A DNA stretch of 45,052 bases, taken from contig VXPO01000043.1 of assembly GCA_009839505.1 (NCBI GenBank), forward strand, positions 1 through 45,052, written 5' to 3'. This document shows, piece after piece, positions 26,639 through 36,242 of this stretch. The position numbers and the translations under genes were made by a program. The notes under the pieces are model-generated. The model worked only from the letters and a program-made list of their open reading frames with translations. It had not been told where the DNA came from and searched no databases. The stretch's first letter is position 1. The number at the start of each line of letters is the position of its first letter. Origin of the DNA: Gammaproteobacteria bacterium. GTDB taxonomy: Bacteria > Pseudomonadota > Gammaproteobacteria > Pseudomonadales > Azotimanducaceae.

Positions 26639-27737
26639 ATGGCCGAAGTCACCTCTATTCGCGAAACACTCAAGTCCCTTGGCGGACGTGCCGATGCACT
26701 ACGGGGGTACCTTTGACTACGCCGCCAAGAAGGAACGCCTAGAGGAGGTCGAGCGCGAGCTGGCCGATCCGGAACTGTGGAACGAACCGGATCGCGCCCA
26801 GGCGTTGGGCAGGGAGCGGTCGTCGCTGGAGAGCGTGGTGAACGGGCTTGAACACATCGGCACGACCGTGGCTGATCTCGCGGAGCTCACTGAACTGGCG
26901 GTCTCAGAGGGCGACACAGACGCCCTGGACGACATCGACGAGGAACTCGTCGGCATCGAGCGCCACCTGGCCGAGTTGGAATTCCGCCGGATGTTCCAGG
27001 GCGAGCAGGATCAAGCCAATGCGTTTCTCGAGGTCCAGGCCGGTTCCGGCGGCACCGAGGCCCAGGACTGGGCCGAGATGCTGCTGCGCATGTACCTGCG
27101 CTGGGGCGAGAAACGGGGATTCGCGACGGAAATCATCGAGGTTTCCGCAGGGGAGGTCGCAGGCATCAAGAGCGCGGCGGTACAGTTCGGTGGCGACTAC
27201 GCCTACGGTTGGCTGCGTACCGAGACCGGCGTTCACCGACTGGTGCGCAAATCGCCCTTCGATGCCGGCAACCGTCGTCACACCTCCTTCGCTTCCGTGT
27301 TCGTGTCCGCCGAGATCGACGACGACATCGTCATCGACATCGACCCGGGGGAGGTGCGCACCGATACCTACCGGGCGAGCGGCGCGGGCGGCCAGCATGT
27401 GAACCGTACCGACTCCGCGGTTCGTCTCACCCACCTGCCGACGGGCGTGGTGGTTCAGTGCCAGAGCGAGCGGTCGCAGCACCAGAACCGCGACCGCGCA
27501 TACAAGCAGCTTCGCGCCAAGCTCTACGAGCTCGAAGTACAGAAGCGTCGGGAAGAACAGCAGGCTATCGAGGATGCCAAGGTGGACATAGGCTGGGGCA
27601 ACCAGATCCGCTCGTACGTGCTCGACCAATCGCGGGTCAAGGATCTGCGCACCAACGTTGAACGCTTCGATCCGGGCAACGTCCTGGACGGCGACCTCGA
27701 CGACTTCATGGCGGCGAACCTGAAGGCGGGTATATGA
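26639..27737 (+). CDS. prfB: Peptide chain release factor 2 (programmed +1 frameshift)
   Basis: Recognises UGA and UAA stop codons and triggers peptide release. The gene starts at ATG 26639 with 25 codons ending ADALRGYL, meets an in-frame TGA at 26714-26716, and continues in the +1 frame from GAC 26715 as [29 protein letters not shown]. The product is 365 residues, the same length as E. coli RF2. The stop-recognition tripeptide lies in the [15 protein letters not shown] region, and the catalytic GGQ is in [12 protein letters not shown] frame open from 26562 would avoid the shift but gives an unrelated N-terminus. A TAGAAT at 26603-26608 may be its -10 box. The last bases ATGA overlap the lysS start. 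Confidence 0.96.
26702..26717 (+). promoter_or_regulatory. prfB autoregulatory +1 frameshift site
   Basis: CGGGGGTACCTTTGAC contains a Shine-Dalgarno-like GGGGG 3 bases before the slippery CTT followed by TGA and C. This is nearly the E. coli signal. When RF2 is scarce, termination at the TGA is slow and the ribosome slips from CTT to TTT, so RF2 is made; when RF2 is abundant, a 25-residue peptide is released instead. Confidence 0.95.
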
Positions 27738-29230
27738 GCGACGAGGCGAGAGCCGAGACCGAACAGCGGCGCCGCAAGCTGGAAGCCTGGCGCACTGCGC
27801 GCGACGCCTATCCCAACGACTTCAGGCGAGAGGATCTCGCGGCCGATCTCTTGTTGGCGCACGGCGAGCCGGGCAAGGAGGAACTCGCCTCGGCGGGAGT
27901 CCGGGCGACCGTCGCGGGCCGGGTGATGCTCCGCCGGGTAATGGGCAAGGCGAGCTTCATCACGCTGGAGGATCCGAGCGGGCGCATCCAGTGCTACCTG
28001 CGCCGGGACGATCTCGGCGACGAAGCCTACGGCGACTTCCGCAACCTGTGGGACATCGGCGACATCGCGGGCGTTCGCGGGATCCTGATGAAGACGAACA
28101 CGGGCGAACTCACTGTGCACGCGGAGGAGATTCGGCTGCTGGTCAAGTCGCTGCGACCACTGCCCGAGAAACACCACGGGCTTGCCGACCAGGAGATTCG
28201 CTACCGGCAGCGGCACCTCGACCTGATCGTCAACGCACCGTCCCGCGAGGTGTTCCGCATGCGCGCGCGTCTTGTGACTTGCCTGCGTCGGTTCTTCGAC
28301 GAACGCGGCTTCCTGGAGGTCGAGACGCCGATGATGCATCCGATCCCCGGCGGTGCTGCCGCCCGCCCGTTCGTCACCCACCACAATGCGCTCGACATGG
28401 ATCTCTATCTCCGGGTGGCGCCGGAGCTGTTTCTGAAGCGCCTCGTGGTCGGCGGTTTCGAGCGGGTCTACGAGATCAACCGGTGCTTTCGCAACGAAGG
28501 CCTGTCGCCGCGGCACAACCCCGAGTTCACCACGGTGGAGTTCTACCAGGCCTTCGTCGACTACCGCGATCTCATGGACCTCACCGAAGAGATGCTGCGC
28601 TCGGTCCTGACAGAGACTCTGGGCCGCACCACCATCGACTTCGGCGGTGAAGAGATCGACTTCGCCGCCGCCATCCCGCGCCGGACCATGACGGAACTGA
28701 TCGCCGAGGCCACGGGACTCGGCGAAGAGGAGGTGGCGGATGCCGACAGGCTACGGCAGCTGCTCCGCGGAATGAACATGGCCGTCGAACCGGCATGGGG
28801 TTGGGGACGCCTGCTGATGGAGATCTTCGAGGCCCGGGTGGAGGAGACCCTCGTTCAACCGGTGTTCGTGACCCAGTACCCGGCGGAGGTTTCGCCGTTG
28901 GCACGCGGCAGCGCGGAAGATGAACGGCTGACCGACCGGTTCGAACTGTTCGTCGCCGGACGTGAGATCGCCAACGGCTTCAGCGAGCTGAACGATCCCG
29001 ACGAACAGGCGGAGCGTTTCGCGCGCCAGGCGGAACTCAAGAGCGCAGGTGACCTCGAAGCCATGCACTACGATGAGGACTTCATCGCCGCACTGGAGCA
29101 TGGCATGCCGCCGACGGCGGGCGAGGGCATCGGGGTGGATCGCCTAGCGATGCTCCTGACCGGTTCGACCACGATTCGCGATGTCGTGCTGTTCCCGCAG
29201 TTGCGGCCAAGGGGATCGACTTCGACATGA
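27734..29230 (+). CDS. lysS: Lysyl-tRNA synthetase, class II
   Basis: Charges tRNA-Lys with lysine in the cytosol. It has 498 residues, a normal length. The N-terminal OB-fold anticodon-binding domain (about 55-145) is followed by the class II core with motif 1 around [17 protein letters not shown], motif 2 [16 protein letters not shown] and motif 3 [13 protein letters not shown]. The ATG overlaps the prfB stop (ATGA), reproducing the prfB-lysS operon of E. coli, and the lysS stop in turn overlaps the ung ATG. Confidence 0.97.
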   Translation: MSDEARAETEQRRRKLEAWRTARDAYPNDFRREDLAADLLLAHGEPGKEELASAGVRATVAGRVMLRRVMGKASFITLEDPSGRIQCYLRRDDLGDEAYGDFRNLWDIGDIAGVRGILMKTNTGELTVHAEEIRLLVKSLRPLPEKHHGLADQEIRYRQRHLDLIVNAPSREVFRMRARLVTCLRRFFDERGFLEVETPMMHPIPGGAAARPFVTHHNALDMDLYLRVAPELFLKRLVVGGFERVYEINRCFRNEGLSPRHNPEFTTVEFYQAFVDYRDLMDLTEEMLRSVLTETLGRTTIDFGGEEIDFAAAIPRRTMTELIAEATGLGEEEVADADRLRQLLRGMNMAVEPAWGWGRLLMEIFEARVEETLVQPVFVTQYPAEVSPLARGSAEDERLTDRFELFVAGREIANGFSELNDPDEQAERFARQAELKSAGDLEAMHYDEDFIAALEHGMPPTAGEGIGVDRLAMLLTGSTTIRDVVLFPQLRPRGSTST

Positions 29231-29952
29231 GCGATGCCGCGGCGCGCGTCCGCCTGGAGGCTTCGTGGAAGGCGGCGCTCGCGGCCGAGTTCGAGTCCGC
29301 CTACATGCAGCGCCTGCGGGCTTTCCTGCTGGACGAGAAACACAACCGCAAGACCGTCTATCCCAAGGGCGAGAACATGTTCGCCGCGCTCGACGCGACT
29401 CCGCTGGACGCCGTCAAGGTGGTCATCATCGGCCAGGATCCCTATCACGGGCCGCGCCAGGCTCATGGACTCTGCTTCTCCGTTCAGCCCGGCGTGGAAC
29501 TACCGCCATCGCTCACGAACATATTCCAGGAGATCAACACCGACATGGCGGACGACGACGTCCCGTGCGGCCGTCGCGACGGAGCCGTGCCGCCGGGCCG
29601 TGGCTGCCTCGCCTCCTGGGCGCGCCAGGGCGTGCTGCTGCTGAACGCCGTGCTGACCGTCGCGGCTGGTCGCGCGGGTTCCCACCAGGGCCGCGGTTGG
29701 GAGACCTTCACCGACCGCGTGGTCGAGGTCGTCAACCGCGAGCGGGACCACGTCGTGTTCCTGCTGTGGGGCAGCTATGCGCAGAAGAAGGGCGCTTCGG
29801 TGGACGCCTCCCGCCATCTCGTGTTGACCGCGCCGCACCCGTCGCCACTCTCCGCCCATCGCGGGTTCTTCGGCTGCCGGCACTTCTCCCGCGCGAACGC
29901 CTACCTGGTGGAACAGGGGATCATGCCGATCGACTGGTTCGACGTGGAGTGA
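29227..29952 (+). CDS. ung: Uracil-DNA glycosylase, family 1
   Basis: Removes uracil from DNA at the start of base-excision repair. It has 241 residues. The water-activating motif IIGQDPYHG has Asp71, the uracil-binding LCFSV follows, and the leucine-loop motif APHPSPLSAHRGFFGCRHF has His204. A Gly/Arg/Asp-rich insert (about 108-125) precedes the conserved SWARQGVLLLN, where E. coli Ung has a shorter or different sequence. The ATG overlaps the lysS stop, so it is probably the last gene of a prfB-lysS-ung unit. Confidence 0.96.
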   Translation: MSDAAARVRLEASWKAALAAEFESAYMQRLRAFLLDEKHNRKTVYPKGENMFAALDATPLDAVKVVIIGQDPYHGPRQAHGLCFSVQPGVELPPSLTNIFQEINTDMADDDVPCGRRDGAVPPGRGCLASWARQGVLLLNAVLTVAAGRAGSHQGRGWETFTDRVVEVVNRERDHVVFLLWGSYAQKKGASVDASRHLVLTAPHPSPLSAHRGFFGCRHFSRANAYLVEQGIMPIDWFDVE

Positions 29953-29962
29953 GACCCGCGCA

Positions 29963-29991
29963 TTGACCTTCGGACGAGGTCCCTTTAGCGT
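29963..29991 (+). promoter_or_regulatory. Possible promoter for yceH-mmsA
   Basis: TTGACC (29963-29968) and TAGCGT (29986-29991) are 17 bases apart. The -35 is good (5/6) but the -10 is weak (3/6). It is the only candidate in the 66-base gap before yceH. Confidence 0.25.
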
Positions 29992-30018
29992 CCGCGCCCC
30001 CCATCGGCGAAGGCATCC

Positions 30019-30696
30019 ATGTCACTCATACGACTTAGCCTCAACGAAACCCGCGTCATCGGCAGTCTCCTCGAAAAGGCGGTGACGACGCCCGATCAGT
30101 GTCCGCTGACGCTGAATGCGCTGATGACCGCCTGCAACCAGAAGTCGAGCCGGGATCCCGTGCTGTCGCTCGATCAGGGGACGGTTCAGCGCACGGCACG
30201 CGACTTAGAAGAGAAGCTGCTCGTCACCAGCGACGAGAATCCGCGCACCGGCGTGGTCAAGTACCGGCACCGGTTCTGCAATACCCCGTTCAGCGATCTG
30301 CAGTTGACGGAGGCGGAGTACGCCGTCGTCTGCGTACTGCTGCTGCGCGGGCCGCAGACCCCCGGTGAACTCCGCACGCGCACTTCGCGGCTGTACGAGT
30401 TTCCGGACAACGAGGCGGTCGCCGAGACGCTGCGCTGCCTGCTCGATGCGGATCGGGCGGGCGGCGCGCTGGTTGCCCGCTTGGCGCCGGTACCGGGCCG
30501 GCGCGACCACGAGTACGCACACCTGTTCTCGGGGGAGGTCGAGTCGGTGGTCGAGGAGGAGAGGGCGCAGATGCCGCGAGCCGTCCGGCGCAATGCACTT
30601 GCCGAACTGGAAGAACGTGTGCAAGCGCTGGAAAGGGAAATGGCTGCGCTCAAGAGCGCTTACGCTTCCCCCGGGGACGCAAGTTCGCCAAACTGA
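30019..30696 (+). CDS. yceH: YceH/UPF0502 (DUF480) family protein
   Basis: Conserved protein of 225 residues made of two winged-helix domains. The N-terminal stretch [30 protein letters not shown] and the central [26 protein letters not shown] are typical of the family. The C-terminal 25 residues ([18 protein letters not shown]) are predicted to form a short coiled coil. The family is widespread in proteobacteria and its biochemical role is not established; a DNA-binding or regulatory role is plausible from the fold. It ends 5 bases before mmsA and is probably co-transcribed with it. Confidence 0.9.
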   Translation: MSLIRLSLNETRVIGSLLEKAVTTPDQCPLTLNALMTACNQKSSRDPVLSLDQGTVQRTARDLEEKLLVTSDENPRTGVVKYRHRFCNTPFSDLQLTEAEYAVVCVLLLRGPQTPGELRTRTSRLYEFPDNEAVAETLRCLLDADRAGGALVARLAPVPGRRDHEYAHLFSGEVESVVEEERAQMPRAVRRNALAELEERVQALEREMAALKSAYASPGDASSPN

Positions 30697-30701
30697 ATCC
30701 C

Positions 30702-32189
30702 ATGGACAAGCTGCCACTCTTCATCGACGGTGAGTTCGTCGCCAGCCGTGCGGCCGGCGTGGAGGTCACCGATCCGGCCACCCAGGAAGTGCTCTGCGAG
30801 GTGCCGTTCGCCACCGGCGACGAGGTGGACCGCGCCGTGCAGGGCGCGAAGGCGACCTTCGAGACTTGGCGCGAAGTGCCGACACCGGAACGCGCTCGGC
30901 TGATGTTCGCCTACCAGGACGTTCTCAAGAAGAACCAGGAGGACTTGGCGCTGCGGCTCTGTCGCGACACTGGCAAGACCCTGGAGGATGCCCGTGGCGA
31001 AGTGTGGCGTGGGATCGAGGTGGTGGAGCACGCCTGCAGCGTGGCGTCGCTAATGATGGGCGAGACCGTGGAGAACGTTGCCCGTGGCATCGACACCTAC
31101 AGCCTGGTGCAGCCGGTCGGTGTCTGCGCCGGCATCACGCCGTTCAACTTTCCCGCAATGGTGCCGCTTTGGATGTATCCGCTGGCCATCGCCTGCGGCA
31201 ACACCTTCGTGCTCAAGCCTTCCGAGCAGGATCCGACGGTGCCCAACCGGCTGATGGAACTGCTCGCCGAGGCGGGCGCACCGGACGGCCTCGTCCAAGT
31301 CGTGCACGGCGGGCGAGAGCAGGTGGATGCATTGCTGGAGCACCCGGACGTGCGCGCGGTCAGTTTCGTGGGCTCGGCGCCGGTCGCCAAGTCGGTCTAT
31401 GCCAAGGCCGCGGCCAATGGCAAGCGTGTCCAGGCGCTCGCGGGTGCGAAGAACCACATCGTGATCCTGCCGGACGCCGACAAGGACCAAGCCATCGCAA
31501 GCCTGGTCGGCGCGACCTGTGGTGCGGCGGGGCAGCGCTGCATGGCGATCAGCGCAGCGGTGCTGGTCGGCGCCGCGGTCGATTGGCTTCCCGACATCAA
31601 GACGGCGATGGCGGCCGTGCGACCGGGGCCTTGGGACGACGACGATGCGGCCTACGGGCCGCAGATTACGCGGGCCGCCCAGTCGCGCATCCTGGGTTGC
31701 ATCGAGCGCGGCAAGGTCGAAGGTGCGGATTGCCTGCTAGACGGCAGCGGCTACGCGGTTCCCGGCTATCCCGACGGCAATTGGGTCGGACCGACGCTGT
31801 TCGCCGGCGTGGAACCAGGGATGTCGATCTACACCGAGGAGATCTTCGGCCCGGTGCTGGTCACCTCGAACGTGGCGAGCCTGAACGAGGCGATCGAACT
31901 CGTGAACGCCAATCCCTACGGCAACGGGGTGTCGATATTTACCTCGAGCGGTGGCGCCGCGCGCCGCTTCCAGCGCGAGATCGAAGTCGGCCAGGTGGGC
32001 ATCAACATCCCGATCCCCGTGCCTTTGCCGTTCTTCTCGTTCACCGGCTGGAAGGACTCGTTCTTCGGCGACCAGCACGTCTACGGCAAGCAGGCCGTGC
32101 GCTTCTACACCGAGACGAAGACGGTGACGGCGCGCTGGTTCGACGATACGCCGGTGGCCGATCCCAACATGACCATCAAGCTTCGGTGA
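30702..32189 (+). CDS. mmsA: CoA-acylating methylmalonate-semialdehyde dehydrogenase
   Basis: Aldehyde dehydrogenase-superfamily enzyme converting methylmalonate semialdehyde or malonate semialdehyde with CoA and NAD+ to propionyl-CoA or acetyl-CoA and CO2, in valine, inositol and beta-alanine catabolism. It has 495 residues. The catalytic Cys280 lies in GAAGQRCMA; the LAGAKNH motif (247-252) replaces the ALDH general-base glutamate motif, which is diagnostic for this subfamily. [15 protein letters not shown] and the C-terminal [13 protein letters not shown] stretch also fit. No valine-degradation partner (mmsB, acyl-CoA dehydrogenase) is adjacent. Confidence 0.93.
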   Translation: MDKLPLFIDGEFVASRAAGVEVTDPATQEVLCEVPFATGDEVDRAVQGAKATFETWREVPTPERARLMFAYQDVLKKNQEDLALRLCRDTGKTLEDARGEVWRGIEVVEHACSVASLMMGETVENVARGIDTYSLVQPVGVCAGITPFNFPAMVPLWMYPLAIACGNTFVLKPSEQDPTVPNRLMELLAEAGAPDGLVQVVHGGREQVDALLEHPDVRAVSFVGSAPVAKSVYAKAAANGKRVQALAGAKNHIVILPDADKDQAIASLVGATCGAAGQRCMAISAAVLVGAAVDWLPDIKTAMAAVRPGPWDDDDAAYGPQITRAAQSRILGCIERGKVEGADCLLDGSGYAVPGYPDGNWVGPTLFAGVEPGMSIYTEEIFGPVLVTSNVASLNEAIELVNANPYGNGVSIFTSSGGAARRFQREIEVGQVGINIPIPVPLPFFSFTGWKDSFFGDQHVYGKQAVRFYTETKTVTARWFDDTPVADPNMTIKLR

Positions 32190-32313
32190 CGTCGCGGCAA
32201 CGGGTCCTGCGAGTGTCGTGAGACTTGTCCCACACCCGGACTGGCTATCGTCTGACTCCAACCCGGGGCGAACTCGCATGATTGAGGGCGGTGGCACAGG
32301 CGAAAGTCGGGCG

Positions 32314-32586
32314 ATGAATGCGAAGCAAGTACGCGACCATGAACGGGTCCTTTGGCGCAGCCGGCGCGGCATGCTCGAACTCGACCTGTTGCTTGTGGAC
32401 TTCGCCAGGGCTCGGTATCCACTGCTCCCATCCACCGACCAGAGGGCCTACCAGCGTCTTCTGGGCCTAGAGGACCGGGTGATCTGGGATTGGCTGCAAC
32501 GACAGTCCAAGCCGACCCCGGCGTTCTGCCGAATCGTCAATCTGATCCACGCGTTCACGAGCGAGAGGGTTCGCTGGCGGGACTGA
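32314..32586 (+). CDS. sdhE: FAD assembly factor SdhE
   Basis: Small helical protein (90 residues) that promotes covalent flavinylation of succinate dehydrogenase SdhA. The family signature is the SRRGMLELDLLL stretch near residue 14, followed by LLGLEDRVIWDWLQ. ATG 32314 gives the normal length; the frame is open back to 32218, but those 32 residues are not family-like and lack a better ribosome site. The following ygfX gene and convergent nadB reproduce the Pseudomonas-type neighbourhood. Confidence 0.9.
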   Translation: MNAKQVRDHERVLWRSRRGMLELDLLLVDFARARYPLLPSTDQRAYQRLLGLEDRVIWDWLQRQSKPTPAFCRIVNLIHAFTSERVRWRD

Positions 32587-32752
32587 CTTGGCGCCCCTTG
32601 GTCGGGATTTGCGTCGGCCGTTGCGTCGCTGGGCACGGGCGAGACGGGCGAAGACGAGGGGGGACCATGATCGACGGCGTGGCTGGGCCGGAGGCGAACC
32701 CCGGCGCACAGCGATAGCGAAGCGCCGAGGACGGCTTTGGGGCGCTACGGGT

Positions 32753-33157
32753 ATGAATCCACACCGGGATGATGTGGATCTGGACTGGAGCCCAGGCTGG
32801 GATTGGCTGGCGGGAGTCGTCGTGATCCACGTGCTGGTCGTCGTGCCTTGGGTGCTTTGGCTGGGGCCTTGGCCGCTGCTCCCGGCCGCGGTGTCACTGT
32901 TGCACCAGGTCCGCGTGTTCCGCAGACGCGAAGTCTGGCGGTTCGCGCTGGTCGGTGAGCGGGTGGTGGTGTTCGAACCGGAGCGGCCGGACGGTGGCCG
33001 TCGGCCGGCGCGACTGCGGGGGCCGCCGTGGATGACCCAGGGTTGGCTCGTGGTGCGTACGTCCAGACGGGTGCTGGTCGTTCGCCCGGGACGCTATGAA
33101 GCCGCGCTCTTCGCCAGGTTACGGCGCGCTTTCTGGGGCGATGCAGGTCGCCGCTGA
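32753..33157 (+). CDS. ygfX: YgfX-like inner-membrane protein
   Basis: Protein of 134 residues with two adjacent N-terminal membrane helices (about residues 15-35 and 38-55, rich in Val, Leu, Trp) and a basic cytoplasmic domain. Length, topology and position directly after sdhE match YgfX (CptA), which in E. coli has been described as the partner of SdhE (CptB) and linked to cytoskeletal proteins. Sequence in this family is poorly conserved, so the call leans on context. ATG 32753 is preferred; the frame is open back to 32588 with an Arg-rich stretch. The gap of 166 bases after sdhE holds nothing else I recognise. Its last 64 bases overlap nadB on the other strand. Confidence 0.7.
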   Translation: MNPHRDDVDLDWSPGWDWLAGVVVIHVLVVVPWVLWLGPWPLLPAAVSLLHQVRVFRRREVWRFALVGERVVVFEPERPDGGRRPARLRGPPWMTQGWLVVRTSRRVLVVRPGRYEAALFARLRRAFWGDAGRR

Positions 33158-34758
33158 AAGACATCCAGGGGATCGGCCGCCGGATAGATCACGCTGGGCA
33201 CCGGATTCGGCGCGGGTCGGGGGTAGTCGAGGGTGTAGTGCAGGCCGCGGCTCTCCCGGCGCGTCTTTGCGGAACGCACGATCAATTCCGCTACGTGTAC
33301 GAGATTGCGCAACTCGATGAGATCGGGAGTCACCCGGTGGCGTGCGTAGTAGTCGTGGATCTCCTGTTTGAGCAGGTCGATGCGGTGCTGAGCCCGCTCC
33401 AGGCGCTTATTGGTGCGCACGATGCCGACGTAGTCCCACATGAAGCGCCGCAGTTCCGTCCAGTTGTGATTCAGCACGACCTGCTCGTCGGAGTCTGCCA
33501 CCCGGCTCTCGTCCCAGTCGGGCGGCGACAGGCGGGCGCTGGCCGGGTGATGGAGTTGCGGGCCGATGTCGTCGGCGGCGGACCGAGCGAACACCAGGCA
33601 TTCCAGCAGCGAGTTGCTTGCTAGGCGATTGGCGCCGTGCAAGCCGGTGTAGGCCGTCTCCCCGACGGCGTAGAGACCCGGGATGTCGGTTCGGCTGGCC
33701 AAATCCACGATGACGCCGCCGCAGGTGTAGTGTGCGGCGGGAACGACGGGGATCGGCTCGCTGCGCATGTCGATGCCGACCGCCAAGCACCGCGCGAGGA
33801 TGTTTGGGAAGTGTGCTTCGATGAAGTCCCCGGAGCGATGGCTGATATCGAGGTACACGTGGTCGATGCCCAAGCGCTTGATCTCGTGGTCGATGGCGCG
33901 TGCGACGATGTCGCGGGATGCGAGTTCGCCGCGTTCGTCGAAGCGATCCATGAAGGGGCTGCCGTCCGGTAGCAACAGTTTTCCGCCCTCGCCGCGAACC
34001 GCCTCGGAAACTAGGAACGAGGGCGCATCGGCATGGTAGAGACAGGTGGGATGGAACTGGTTGAACTCCATGTTGGCGACGCGGCAGCCCGCGCGCCATG
34101 CCATGGCGATCCCGTCGCCGGTGGCGCCGTCGGGATTGCTCGTGTAGACGTAGGCCTTGCTGGCTCCGCCGGTGGCGAGCACCACGAACGCCGCCTCGAA
34201 TACCTCCACGCAGTCGGTCTCGCGGTTGTACACATAGGCGCCGAGGACCCGGTTGCTGCCGGCACCGAGCTTGGTGGCGGTGATGAGGTCGACCGCCACC
34301 CGGCCGCTCTCGATGGTGATGTTCGGATGCGTCGACGCCTCGCGGCTCAGCGTGTCGGCCATGGCGGCACCGGTCGCGTCGGCGACGTGTAGCACGCGGC
34401 GGTGGGAGTGACCGCCCTCGCGGTTCAAGTGGGGAGCATCGCCTTCGCGGTCGAACCCAAGGCCGAGAGCGACCACGTGGTCGATGCACTCGGGAGCGCG
34501 GGACACCGTGAATCGAACCACGTCCTCGACGCAGAGACCGTCTCCTGCGGCAAGCGTGTCGGCGATGTGCGACTGGAAACTGTCGTCGGCATCGGTGACC
34601 GCCGCGACTCCGCCTTGGGCACGGTTGGTGGAGCCGTCGTGAATGGCATCCTTGGACAGCACGGTGACGCGTGCAGCGCTGGCCAGGTGCAACGCCGTGG
34701 CCAGGCCAGCGGCGCCGCTGCCGATGACGAGTACGTCCGTTCGGTGTCTGTTCGGCAA
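33094..34758 (-). CDS. nadB: L-aspartate oxidase
   Basis: FAD enzyme oxidising L-aspartate to iminoaspartate, the first step of de novo NAD synthesis with NadA. It has 554 residues. The FAD-binding GSGAAGLA is at 13-20, [12 protein letters not shown] at 43-54, [11 protein letters not shown] and [19 protein letters not shown] are conserved in the family and distinguish it from succinate dehydrogenase flavoprotein, and a C-terminal helical domain follows. It is divergent from rpoE, as in E. coli and Pseudomonas, and convergent with ygfX, with a 64-base tail-to-tail coding overlap. Confidence 0.96.
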   Translation of the reverse strand: MPNRHRTDVLVIGSGAAGLATALHLASAARVTVLSKDAIHDGSTNRAQGGVAAVTDADDSFQSHIADTLAAGDGLCVEDVVRFTVSRAPECIDHVVALGLGFDREGDAPHLNREGGHSHRRVLHVADATGAAMADTLSREASTHPNITIESGRVAVDLITATKLGAGSNRVLGAYVYNRETDCVEVFEAAFVVLATGGASKAYVYTSNPDGATGDGIAMAWRAGCRVANMEFNQFHPTCLYHADAPSFLVSEAVRGEGGKLLLPDGSPFMDRFDERGELASRDIVARAIDHEIKRLGIDHVYLDISHRSGDFIEAHFPNILARCLAVGIDMRSEPIPVVPAAHYTCGGVIVDLASRTDIPGLYAVGETAYTGLHGANRLASNSLLECLVFARSAADDIGPQLHHPASARLSPPDWDESRVADSDEQVVLNHNWTELRRFMWDYVGIVRTNKRLERAQHRIDLLKQEIHDYYARHRVTPDLIELRNLVHVAELIVRSAKTRRESRGLHYTLDYPRPAPNPVPSVIYPAADPLDVFQRRPASPQKARRNLAKSAAS

Positions 34759-35007
34759 GGCGGATGAGGGAACGCTTGAGCGCGCACCACCATGTCAGTT
34801 GGTCGACATCGAAGTATACTCCGCGCCGTCAATCCCAACCGCGACCTGAACGCGGCCGCTTCTGTGGTGTCGCTGTCGGACGCCGAGGCGGCGTGCATGG
34901 TCAGAGAGCCTTCCGTTGTGTGTACGCGGACGATTCGCGCCAGGTACTGACTTGCCAGGCAACGAACGTGGTGGATGTCGTGCGCGGGGGATGCCGGTGG
35001 AGGCCGT
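34759..35007. other. Divergent nadB/rpoE intergenic region
   Basis: This 249-base stretch must hold the promoters for nadB (leftward) and rpoE (rightward). The palindrome AGTATACT at 34813-34820 can provide a -10 (TATACT) on either strand, but no convincing -35 is at proper spacing. GGGAACGCTTGAG around 34770 resembles a sigma-E -35 (GGAACTT) only partially. No gene is supported. Confidence 0.4.
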
Positions 35008-35607
35008 GTGAGCGCGGATACCGATAGAGAACTGGTCCGGCGCGTCCAGCGTGGCGATCGGATGGCGTTCGACCTGCTGGTTCTGCGCTACCAGCACAAG
35101 ATCCACGGATTGGTGGCGCGCTACGTGCACACGCCCCACGAAGTGGAGGACGTCGTCCAGGAGGCGTTCATCAAGGCTTACCGGGCCTTGCCCAGGTTTC
35201 GCGGCGAGAGCGCGTTCTATACCTGGCTCTATCGGATCGCGGTGAACACGTCGAAGAACCATCTGATGTCGTTGACCCGGCGGCCGCGAAGCGTGGAGAT
35301 CGACGCGGAGAACTCGGAGGCCGGCGAACTGGCTGAAGTTCTGCGCGAAACCGAGGACCCTGAGTCGGCGCTGCGACGGGACCAATTGAAGGAGGCCGTG
35401 GACGACGCCATAGCCGATCTGCCAGAAGATTTGCGGGCCGCGCTAACTCTTCGCGAGTTTGATGGTCTAAGCTATGAACAGATTGCCGACGTCATGGACT
35501 GTCCCGTTGGGACGGTGCGTTCACGCATATTCCGTGCCCGGGAAGCTGTGGACGATCAAATTCGTCCCTTGGTTGAACGTCGCCGGGCGTCGAGAGCGGA
35601 GGGTTGA
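35008..35607 (+). CDS. rpoE: RNA polymerase sigma factor RpoE (sigma-E/AlgU)
   Basis: ECF sigma factor directing the envelope-stress response, 199 residues. Region 2 (YQHKIHGLVARYVHTPHEVEDVVQEAFIKAYRALPRFRGES) and region 4 (LREFDGLSYEQIADVMDCPVGTVRSRIFRAREAV) are near-textbook for the RpoE/AlgU group. GTG 35008 has GGAGG 4 bases upstream and yields MSADTDRELVRRVQRGD; an upstream start at 34975 would add 11 atypical residues. It is followed by rseA, rseB and rseC, so it is likely held inactive at the membrane by RseA and autoregulated, although I cannot point to a clear sigma-E promoter. Confidence 0.95.
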   Translation: MSADTDRELVRRVQRGDRMAFDLLVLRYQHKIHGLVARYVHTPHEVEDVVQEAFIKAYRALPRFRGESAFYTWLYRIAVNTSKNHLMSLTRRPRSVEIDAENSEAGELAEVLRETEDPESALRRDQLKEAVDDAIADLPEDLRAALTLREFDGLSYEQIADVMDCPVGTVRSRIFRAREAVDDQIRPLVERRRASRAEG

Positions 35608-35609
35608 GG

Positions 35610-36242
35610 ATGTCGAAATCGACGCAAGAGTCATTGAACGAAGCGCTGTCCGCTGCAATCGACGGCGAGGCTGAGGAGTTGGAGCTTCGCCGCGTGCTGA
35701 ACGCGGCCGGCAAGGATCCCGAGCTTCGCGCCAAGTGGGAACGCATGCACCTGATCGGCAGTGTCGTACGGGGCGAGGCCACGCGTTCCGGCAGCGCCGA
35801 GGGGCATGGCCTCGACATTGGCGAGAACCCGGCCCAGGGTGAGGCTTCGGGCTCGTACCTTCGTCGCATGGCTGCGTCGGGTCGCTGGGCCGGCCCGGTC
35901 ACGGGCGTTGCCGTGGCGGCAGCGGTGGTGGCTGCCGTGGCGTTGGACACGCTGGACACGGAGCAACCGGCGGTCGACACCTCCTTCGTCGCGGTCACCG
36001 AGTCGTCAGGCACGTCGACCGAGGTCGCTGCGGAAGTCCCGTCGGCCGTTGCCGGGGAGATCGGCGCAACCGGGCTTGCAGCGGTACCGCAACTTGCTTC
36101 CGTGCCTTCCGAGGCGGACCTGGCGCGCGCACGCGAGTACCTGGTGCAGCACGCGCACCAAACGTCTTTTACGGCGCCGACGCCGGGCATGCCTCACGTC
36201 AAGGTGCTGGCGGTGAGCAGTACCGAATCCGAAGAGCGGTGA
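35610..36242 (+). CDS. rseA: Sigma-E anti-sigma factor RseA (MucA-like)
   Basis: Single-pass inner-membrane anti-sigma factor, 210 residues. The cytoplasmic N-terminus (LNEALSAAIDGEAEELELRRVL, and KWERMHLIGSVVRGE) is the RpoE-binding domain. The membrane helix is at about 93-112 (WAGPVTGVAVAAAVVAAVAL), and a periplasmic domain of about 95 residues ends in a polar tail. In known systems DegS and RseP cleave this protein to free sigma-E; neither protease gene is in the window. ATG 35610 has GGAGG 7 bases ahead. The stop overlaps the rseB GTG. Confidence 0.92.
   Translation: MSKSTQESLNEALSAAIDGEAEELELRRVLNAAGKDPELRAKWERMHLIGSVVRGEATRSGSAEGHGLDIGENPAQGEASGSYLRRMAASGRWAGPVTGVAVAAAVVAAVALDTLDTEQPAVDTSFVAVTESSGTSTEVAAEVPSAVAGEIGATGLAAVPQLASVPSEADLARAREYLVQHAHQTSFTAPTPGMPHVKVLAVSSTESEER

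Noticed and set aside
26562-26714. prfB starting at 26562 without frameshift
   Set aside because: The upstream residues do not resemble RF2, while ATG 26639 plus the TGA frameshift gives the conserved N-terminus and exact family length.
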